From assembly GCA_009733575.1 (NCBI GenBank), contig ML769765.1, positions 1-59,729 on the forward strand: a stretch of 59,729 nt of DNA, in the 5' to 3' direction. This document shows, piece after piece, positions 52,514 to 59,729 of this stretch; position 1 is the stretch's first letter, and the number at the start of each line of letters is the position of its first letter. The DNA is from Gymnopus androsaceus JB14. Lineage: Eukaryota; Basidiomycota; Agaricomycetes; Agaricales; Omphalotaceae. Made by a program: the position numbers and the translations under genes. The notes beneath the pieces are model-generated. The model ran no database searches. It was not told where the DNA came from and saw nothing but the letters and a program-made list of their open reading frames with translations.

Positions 52514-53407
52514 GGTGAATTGATCGCGAAAGCTGGTGGTGAAAGAAAGCTGGACAAAAGCTGGAGTTACACAGCCGCTCCAACAGGGATAAGGGGCTAT
52601 CTCTCCAACCAATCAGCCTCTAAGGCTCTCTTTCTTTCTGCATCGGCTCCCAGTATCTCCAACTGCCACGTCGATGCCTACGACCGTCAATCTCATATAC
52701 AGACGTTTGACCCCCGCGCATTGTTAGGCAAATCTTGGTGTGGGTGTGTTCCTCAAATGGCGGGTCTCGGGATGTTCGTACTAGTGATGGCAGTGGTGGT
52801 GGATGGAAATAATGATTAAATCCTGTAGCCTTGGACTTGTTCGACGCTTATATTGAGGAAGAATCCCATACTCGTCCCCGAAGCAACGTGTCGAGACGAG
52901 TTCCCTAGAACTGTGGAACCCCAATGACCTAGATATTGCGAAACGCAATGAGTTTGCTAAACTGGGACAGCGATGTGGCTGGTTGGATGTAGGTAAGCTC
53001 GTCTTTACGCCCTACAAACAGACACCGACCTTTCCTCCAGCAGCCCATAAACCTATCATTTCCTTCCCCAATTCCAAGCCCTCCAGAATCTGCAGTGGGA
53101 CTGTCTCTTTTCGCTACAGGTTCCTTATGGAAACAAGACTCTGCGCTTTATCTCATCCCTTAGTCCTTCTGAGTCAATTTAGCGCTGATACACTGTATCG
53201 GGGGATCGGAGAACGTTCATCGACTTGAACATTTATACACATTCGTGTCATGTACAAGGGATTTCAGAAGAGTCCCCGCCATAGTTTAGTTACCACCTTT
53301 GTTGAATATTGTACCAAAATGATTGATATTTTCGAACAAGTTCGAACATTCTCCGCAAGCAAACCTTTGAAAATCTACAAGTACAATTCAAAACAACATG
53401 CAAGTCT
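52514..53407. other. Spacer without a recognised gene
   Basis: The upstream part is the promoter side of the split ORF. ORFs at 52520-52819 and 52983-53228 (plus) lack recognisable domains. Nothing else is supported. Confidence 0.4.
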
Positions 53408-55243
53408 TTAAATTATGATACCGGTGCCCCAATATCCTTCCATATCTGATAGCCCCGACCGCCTCCGAGGCATCAGCGGCAGAGTATCATGTACGTGTCG
53501 CGAGAGGCCCATAGTAGGCAAATCCTGCTCGTCCTCAGGAGACGGCGGAGCCCATGAATAATGCAAACGCAAGGTCATCATCCCACTTTCCTTCACAGCC
53601 TTCAATCGACGCAAATCCTCATTGGTGATGGTGAAAGATTCTTGAGATGGAAATAACGCTTCGCAAAGTTTCAGCGTTTTCTCTCTAGATGTGATAAATG
53701 TAGTGAGCGCTGCACTGGAGATATTTTGGGCAGTAAAAAGACGAAAGCTTTGGAGCTCGGGACACAATGGTATGTCTGTAGCATCAGGCTCTGCTCCACT
53801 GTGACTGAGAGCAAACAAAACTGATTCATCCACAGTAGATGTATTGCTATATTCTGCAATATCCATGAAGTCATATGGTGAAAAGGGACCCTTTGTCCCA
53901 ATATCTCTAATCTGGAGAGAGAGCAAGCTGGGAACAAGTGCAAGGCAGTGGTATAATACCTTTGAAGACATTGCCGTATTCAGCTCCAATGTCTCCAAAT
54001 GATCAAGCGGAAGGCTGGTGAATGGTATTTCGGACATGGGAAATCCAGATAAGAAAAAGGATAGTGAGGTTAAGGAGGGACAGTGAATAGTGTCAAACAT
54101 CTGCACCACACCATTCTGGATATCTTGTATGCCCACTGTATCTGGAAGAGGCTCATTCCGTACGGTGAATGAGAGACACATTTTCTTCAGGTAAGCCAGA
54201 TGGACCACCTGTCGTGACTCGGTAAAGGACAAGGACTCGGATGCAATCAATTGTATTGTTAAATTAGTGGATCGTAGTTGAGGCGTTTGTGCCAGAACCA
54301 GCAGTGCGTAAGTTGGTGTAAGGCCGTCAAGGAAACTGCCATGGAGAGTTAGGTCTGTCAAAGACACCCACTGATTAGATTGGGCCAATGCAACATAATC
54401 ATTACCTTGAGTAAGGCAATGATAAATCGTAAGCTTCTTCAGCAGTGGGATCCGAGAGCAAAGTCGGCTTATGATGCCAGGTGCTATAACGCGGCCGGGA
54501 CTGTGCATCCCTCTGTGAAGATTTGTATCTCGTAGTTCAACTGAATGAAGAGCAGGAAAACCTTGGGGAGGTGAAAGTCTGTCAAAGATGGCGTAGTCAT
54601 CCGGAGCAATGCATAATGAAAGTGAGCCGAACTTGTTGCTGAAGGTCATGAGCAAGTGGATTAAGAGGTGCATGTTGTCTGCTTGGGGCTCTCCGTCTGT
54701 TAACCGAGGCCATGGTCTCGAATGAAGGGATATGGAGATGGGAAGCGATGCGGAGCGTTCCAGCCAGAGATTGATACCTTTCGTCCGCCGATCAAAAACC
54801 TCAGCAGTAATATTCAAGGCATGATGAATATGAAGTGACGTCCACAAAAGAGGGGTCTGGATCGCAACGCGCCTCCAATCTCGACATATCGTGGTTAAAA
54901 GTAATGGAGCTTCGTCCAAGCTTCGAACTGAGTAGGTGTCTGAATCCACACTGGGTAGACACCAGACGAATATTTCGGAAAGGGTTTCTGAAGGTATCTG
55001 GCGGACTGGGGACATCAAGGACTGGTGAGCATCGATGTACTGTTTGATTTGTGCCCGCGAGGACGAGAGACCGTCCAAGATCCCTTGCAACCTTGCAATC
55101 TCGGAGTCTAATCGAGAAAGTTCGTGCTTGGGCACGATAAGCGATGATTTCAACTCTGCGAGTTCGTTCCAAGGATCGAGGCAAAGGGAGAAAGTGCTAG
55201 ATCCCAATGGGATGACGAGGGAGTTATGGGGGTAGTCATGCAC
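53408..55243 (-). CDS. F-box protein (611 aa, single exon)
   Basis: Substrate-recognition subunit of an SCF-type ubiquitin ligase, of a class greatly expanded in Agaricomycetes. Uninterrupted minus-strand ORF from ATG 55243. A coiled-coil lead (LSRLDSEIARLQGILDGLSS) is followed by an F-box at residues about 80-130: PVRQIPSETLSEIFVWCLPS, then APLLLTTICRDWRRVAIQTP and LWTSL. The remaining 450 residues are leucine-rich strands and helices of the irregular LRR type (LKKLTIYHC, WVSLTDLTLHGSF, PLDHLETLELN). No truncation is visible and the length is usual for the class. Substrate unknown. Confidence 0.85.
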   Translation of the reverse strand: MHDYPHNSLVIPLGSSTFSLCLDPWNELAELKSSLIVPKHELSRLDSEIARLQGILDGLSSSRAQIKQYIDAHQSLMSPVRQIPSETLSEIFVWCLPSVDSDTYSVRSLDEAPLLLTTICRDWRRVAIQTPLLWTSLHIHHALNITAEVFDRRTKGINLWLERSASLPISISLHSRPWPRLTDGEPQADNMHLLIHLLMTFSNKFGSLSLCIAPDDYAIFDRLSPPQGFPALHSVELRDTNLHRGMHSPGRVIAPGIISRLCSRIPLLKKLTIYHCLTQGNDYVALAQSNQWVSLTDLTLHGSFLDGLTPTYALLVLAQTPQLRSTNLTIQLIASESLSFTESRQVVHLAYLKKMCLSFTVRNEPLPDTVGIQDIQNGVVQMFDTIHCPSLTSLSFFLSGFPMSEIPFTSLPLDHLETLELNTAMSSKVLYHCLALVPSLLSLQIRDIGTKGPFSPYDFMDIAEYSNTSTVDESVLFALSHSGAEPDATDIPLCPELQSFRLFTAQNISSAALTTFITSREKTLKLCEALFPSQESFTITNEDLRRLKAVKESGMMTLRLHYSWAPPSPEDEQDLPTMGLSRHVHDTLPLMPRRRSGLSDMEGYWGTGIII

Positions 55244-56559
55244 CCGAAGGTTTGAGAAATCGAGGGGACAAGGAGAAAAACGCCTTTAAATACGTCTGCC
55301 GGTGTCCAAAGCGTCCTAAACCTTGGTATAGATCGTCAGGGAGTCCTGCAGTGCTAGTATTCTTCCGCAGATATGTTCTGAGTTCACTGGATCTCTAGAA
55401 GTCTAAGTTGATACAGTGACGTATCAGAGGAATATTAGGCTTGCATACCAAAATTTTGTAACCTCTTCAACTCTTTATTATGATAATAAAGCAATATGTC
55501 AATGGGATCAGTGAGAGAACGAAGGAGATGAGCGCTCAGCGCCCACACACTAAGGTTATCTTAGCGCCGGTCAAGTCCGGCAAGTCCCCGACTCGAAGAT
55601 GAACAAGTGCTATTCCGACAGGAATACAAGTAAAATACATTCATGAAATATACAGTAATCATGACACTGTCACTGTTCAATGTCTCCCACTCTCGATGCT
55701 TTAAGGACATATGTCTACAAGAACTTTAATTAGAATCCCCAAAGCGAAGATGTCAAGGGGGTCCGAAAAAAATATTTTATTACACCAAGCCGAAAAATAT
55801 TTTAAGGGCCTCAAAGGGGCAACCACCCACCCACGCAACACCCACGTGATGTCTGATATACTATATATGGTAATAATCTTATCTATATCTTTACAAATCT
55901 TGATGACATATGAAGATGACCTCATCAATATCTCCCACTGATGCCTATTTCTAGGCTCAATACTTCCATTTGGCATATATTGGCTACAGATGAATACCTA
56001 TAACAATTACCAATAGCATATTTAATCCTTCAAAGCTCTCAGAGCCTCTGAAAGATAGGTTTGAAAAAATATTTTAGTGGCCTCTCAGCAGCAACCAACC
56101 ACCCACCGGAGTGTAATGGGCCGTAAGTCCAGAACCCCCTTGGAAGATGTAGAACACACCCTCATGAAAGACCAACTATTATGTTCCCCCCCATCTGCAA
56201 CCACTTTGTCTTCACGATACAAATGACACTAAAACGAAAATAGCTGGTTGGGTATTGTCGCAGGGGTTTGCATGATCGAGGGCTGTATGAACTTCTTAGC
56301 ATCAAAAGATACAATCTTTTACAATATGGTCAGCACTGTCATTTCCTACGGAACAACATAATCCGTACATTGGTATATTTGTCAATAACAACTCGGATTC
56401 CTTCGAACCACTGGAGAGAGTACGCAGGATTTACAATAATCACGTTCTAAAACATCGCCATAGAATATGATACGAATTGCCATCACTTGAGATCTGAAGC
56501 GCAGAGTGTAAGAACAACATTCATATAGCAAATTGTACAGCATTTAGATTGTACCAATG
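55244..56559. other. Intergenic stretch with a 45-bp direct repeat
   Basis: GAAAAATATTTTAAGGGCC...CAACCACCCACCC (55793-55833) and GAAAAAATATTTTAGTGGCC...CAACCACCCACC (56062-56109) are diverged direct copies about 270 bp apart. No gene recognised. Confidence 0.45.
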
Positions 56560-56750
56560 ATATCATTGACAAGTTCAGCATTACTATCAATACGTGTGTA
56601 TGCTGTCGTTGTAGCTGCTGAAGGAACATCGAAATTACAGTGGTTGACTATTCCCGGAACACCCTCGATGGGGCAAAAATCTCTAGACATTCGTATATTG
56701 CCACACCAGGAGAGGTTATAATCGGATATATCTGCAAGACTGTTCGGTGA
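56560..56750 (-). CDS. Terminal coding piece of an unidentified protein
   Basis: The minus-strand frame reads SDYNLSWCGNIRMSRDFCPI, EGVPGIVNHCNFDVPSAATT and then RIDSNAELVNDIIGTI with a stop near 56550. It looks like a real C-terminal exon with three cysteines. No family recognised. The matching upstream exons may be those at 57466-57900, on the other side of the MITE. Confidence 0.35.
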
Positions 56751-56752
56751 TA

Positions 56753-57455
56753 CATCAGCAAAACCTGGGCAATGGCCATAGAGGCCATAGCAATCTATAG
56801 CAAGCCATAGCAGGTCATAGCACTATGGCTGCTATGAAATGCTATGGCTTGCTATGAGCTACTATGAGCTCCTGGGAGATAACCGAGTGCTTGACCTAGC
56901 TGTCAACATCTTGACAGCTGTCAGTCGCTCCCGCTAATGCTATATAGCATCAATGCATCGACGTTGTAACTTCCTTCCCTTCCTTCCTTCCTTCCTTCCC
57001 CAGCTTCCTTTTTTTTCTAAGTCAAAGCTCCGAGTCGCTTTGGTTTAGACATCATCGGTAAGTTGCACCCCTCAACTTTGTTTGATATATCTAATTAAGC
57101 TTCAGTAGTGTTGCCATCTAGTATTTACAGTACTATACATTTATTTACACTTTACTTTCCGAATCGCTACCGTGACATCTACTTAGTACTACCACAATAT
57201 TATATGATTTTATTATAATTATTTCGGTCTCGCAACTAATTGAGGGAATCAATTCTGAAAGCGGTCATATATTTAGTTTTGAATTGAATCCCTGCCCTGA
57301 CAGACAACATTCACCCGAAATCCATAGCAACTTATAGCAATCCATAGCAGTCCATAGCTCTGGACAGATGGGGACCTTGCTATGGGTGCTATGGGTGCTA
57401 TGAGTGCTGGACAGAGCTGTCCAGCTCTGTCCAGCAAACCCAGGTTTTGCTGATG
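56753..57455. mobile_element. 703-bp MITE, CATCAGCAAAACCTGG family, copy 2
   Basis: Ends CATCAGCAAAACCTGGG and the inverted counterpart, flanked by TA (56751-56752, 57456-57457). Both subterminal regions are built from CCATAGCA/TGCTATGG words (about 20 copies). The middle (56880-57290) is unrelated, with a (CCTT)n tract at 56973-57000, and may be cargo or a nested insertion. Confidence 0.8.
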
Positions 57456-57465
57456 TAGGCAATGA

Positions 57466-57900
57466 TCATTGCAAAGCAGCAATTTCTTCATGGGAACATG
57501 ACAAAAATACTTCTCTGACGAGAGGCTGCATCTCCTTTGAATAAAGAGGATGCGTTTCACGAGTGATACAAGGTAGCATTGGATAAGAGGAGCGGATTGC
57601 ATGCTGCACATTCAGCAGGAAAGGCTCCAAGATATGATCCGCAATTTCAGCATAAGTAGATGTCGGAGACAGGAGGGGGTAGTCCTGAAAGCGCTCTTCA
57701 CATATCGTAAAGCACATTTTCAATCAATTGTTTCTTATTGAGATACTGGTGGGAGGGCCGTAAGCAAAGCGACGACCGTGGTAGGGAGGAAAGTTGTTTG
57801 TAATGCCTGTCTGTTCGGAATGAGAGGCACCAAGAGGGAGGTTGCAATAATGCGGAACGATACAATTCAAAGAGCGTTGTCATTTTTCTGAGTAGCAAGG
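57466..57900 (-). CDS. Unidentified ORF(s) next to the MITE
   Basis: Minus-strand frames MKMCFTICEERFQDYPLLSP...REVFLSCSHEEIAALQ (57466-57723) and, upstream in another frame, 57698-57898. The first ends in TGA 10 nt before the MITE target. No domain recognised. These may be exons of the same gene as 56560-56750. Confidence 0.3.
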
Positions 57901-58440
57901 TTGAGCATTCACCGTTATAGCCAGCGAGATGGACGACAAAGAAAGGGCTGGAATAGGGGGGTAATGGCTTTTATAACAAGAACGGAACCAAAATTCGAAA
58001 AAAGTAAGCAATTTTATGAGATAATCACGAACAGCTTATAAATTCAATTCAAACGAATTCGGCAGCGAATTTCGGATGTCATTTGGTGAGCACAAGGCCC
58101 TATTCTCCGTTTCACTTTGAGTCGGGAACCTTTATCTTATCTCGTGAATTTCGCGTTAACCCCTATCCTCCACTCAAGTAACAAGCCATTGGAGGGACAC
58201 GGCAGGTTTTCTTAGTACTTATTGATTTTGAAAGCTACATACACAATAAAGAAAGCCTAGGACTGGCCATTAAGCACTCCCCTAAGCTTCCATTCACAAT
58301 CAAGTAGGTGACCAGGCAGCCATGCGTCGGATTCGGAATTGTAACCTTTCCAGCGCACGAGAAATTCATATGGGAAGAGTCCCAATCATTGACCCGTCAA
58401 TTCCCCTACACTCTCCCAGAACCTGACAGCCAGATATTAG
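57901..58440. other. Intergenic, no gene recognised
   Basis: AT-rich sequence between the minus-strand ORFs and the carboxylesterase gene. Nothing supported. Confidence 0.45.
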
Positions 58441-59729
58441 ATCCTACGCAATTGGAATGGAGCATAAAGTATACCTGCAGCGCTCAAGAAACGTAGGATC
58501 AGTCATAATCATCTGTATATCAGTCTGATTATTGACGGTTTTGAAAACCATTTCAGTTTGCTCAATCGAGTATACCGTCCAAGGAGGCATGATGTCGTCC
58601 GATGGGTCAATCTTGTCATTTGGATCCAATGAAACCACGAACAGCAAGAATGACTGTGAAAACGCCGCGGAGAAAGTTTTATTTGGGAACGTCATTGCTA
58701 ATTCTGCTGGTGCTTCAATGCTGAAAGGGAGAGTCAGACGTAGGCAAAAGAAACCCAAGAAAACGGCTCACATCGGAAAATAGTAGGGGATGTCCAATCC
58801 ATGAATAGCCGGAGGTATTGCTGAGGTCAAAGTTAGCAGGGGCTGGAAAAATTTTCTCAGTACGTACCAAACTCTTCCTAAAGATTGCATGAATGCAAAT
58901 TATTAATGCCCATGATTCATCTTGAAGGGTTACGAATTTTACACGCCTTGAACGCACTGAAGTTTCGCTGATGAAAAGCATTCAGTATATAATAGCTTGG
59001 ACACTTCAAAATCGCTGCACAAAGCCTCATCATGAGAATAATCCCAAGAACCTCAGCAAGTAGAAAAGCCCACAATCTCCCATAATTGCAATGATTTGAT
59101 CAAGAGTGGGTCCTAACCCCGTATATTGTTGAGCAACTTCTATGTCCTGAGCGGCACCAAATTTGGGGAAGAGTTTGCCAGCGTAGATTGAGGTATTCAT
59201 TACCATGCCTGTAGCGTCCACCAAAATGACGCCTTCATTGGTATTGGTGACTGCAAGGTATGCGTTCTAAGAAAGTGAGTAAGAACAGGTACATTTAAGG
59301 CATTTCTCAAGACCTTACTCCATTGATTTTGCCTTCCTTCAAAGCTACTGTTGGCCTTTGTGTGATAAAGCTACCATCTATCACTGGGGACCAAACAAAA
59401 GTTCCGAAGAAAGCACCTGCTTGGATGTTAGTGTTCGCGGTACTAAGAGTTTCCACATCCGAGGCTCGAAGACAAGCCAAGGTATCACTGGCGGAGGAGC
59501 AGCTAGAACAGAGGATACGAGCATGAATAAAGGCAATTAAAAATGCAGACCACTCGGAAGACAAACTTGGTTTGCGACAGCACTTCCGTGTAAATACCCT
59601 ATATGATAAGATTAAGAAAGGATTTTCAGCCCGAGGTATCAGGCACACCTCAGGAACGGAATTGTTGAATGGGTATTGTGAGGGTAAGTAAGTCGAGCTT
59701 GTGATTGCACCTCAGAACAATGGTGGTGA
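58441..59729 (-). CDS. Type-B carboxylesterase/lipase, 5' end outside the window
   Basis: Alpha/beta-hydrolase of the carboxylesterase type B family, probably secreted. The minus-strand exons cover the C-terminal two-thirds. Near 59590-59545 YLHGSAVANQVCLPS is followed, after an intron, by CSSASDTLACLRASDVETL and FGTFVWSPVIDGSFITQRPT (about 59370-59510). Then come FPKFGAAQDIEVAQQYTGLG and LDQIIAIMGDCG (about 59060-59180), a segment with FPAPANFDLSNTSGY near 58820-58855, and finally SFLLFVVSLDPNDKIDP, WTVYSIEQTEMVF and DPTFLERC (58490-58655). The active-site serine and the N-terminus lie beyond 59729. Exon borders and the last exon are not resolved. The family assignment is firm from the C-terminal motifs. 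Confidence 0.75.

Overview
The window is nuclear DNA of a filamentous basidiomycete, most likely an Agaricomycete (mushroom class). The basis is: many short introns of about 50 bp with GTATGT/GTGAGT-type donors; genes typical of that class (F-box, DUF6534-like and MARVEL membrane proteins, a HAM1-like protein, lineage-specific coiled-coil paralogues, carboxylesterase); and a dense load of Ty3, Ty1 and DNA-transposon relics. There are no bacterial-type operons, no CRISPR array and no convincing intact tRNA or rRNA gene.

Left third (1-17.4 kb) is a nested transposon cluster. A Ty3/gypsy element (gag, protease, then reverse transcriptase) is split in two. Its halves end and restart at the same codons (2314-2320 and 15233-15239), with the same 7-bp sequence CATTACA at both joints, and the reading frame is continuous once the intervening 12.9 kb is removed. 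The insert (2321-15232) has imperfect inverted termini of about 95 bp. It carries a transposase-like gene in which a DEDDy 3'-5' exonuclease domain lies between the second acidic residue of a DDE-like core and the likely third. It also holds three further small inverted-repeat elements (one with a 9-bp target duplication, one with TA), a decayed SAMHD1-like dNTPase gene, a decayed HSP70/BiP gene and tRNA-derived SINE-like pieces. This looks like a large cargo-bearing DNA transposon. The Ty3 reverse transcriptase then breaks into the 3' end of a Ty1/copia element with its LTR.

Middle (18-37 kb): a MARVEL-type membrane gene, a HAM1-like gene, a truncated WOPR regulator, a WW-like gene, two tandem intact seven-exon paralogues (28.1-29.8 and 30.8-32.6 kb) and a DUF6534-like membrane protein gene.

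Right (37-59.7 kb): ribosomal protein eL18 and a Tra2-type splicing factor, divergently transcribed from a 181-bp spacer, each with a first coding exon consisting only of ATG; a zinc-finger protein; a 58-residue secreted cysteine-rich peptide encoded with 8- and 10-nt microexons; a chimeric Zn-cluster regulator in inverted segmental duplication with the 26-kb gene; a Zn-cluster/TPR fusion; an ALE1-type MBOAT acyltransferase; an F-box protein; and a carboxylesterase cut by the window end. Small inverted-repeat elements with clear target duplications sit at 17.3, 30.5, 52.0 and 56.8 kb.

Caution: several otherwise well-preserved genes (eL18 twice, HAM1-like twice, Tra2-like, the ORF at 52 kb) each need a single-base insertion to be ignored to keep frame. 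These may be sequence-level insertion errors rather than mutations, so frameshift-based pseudogene calls should be read with that in mind.
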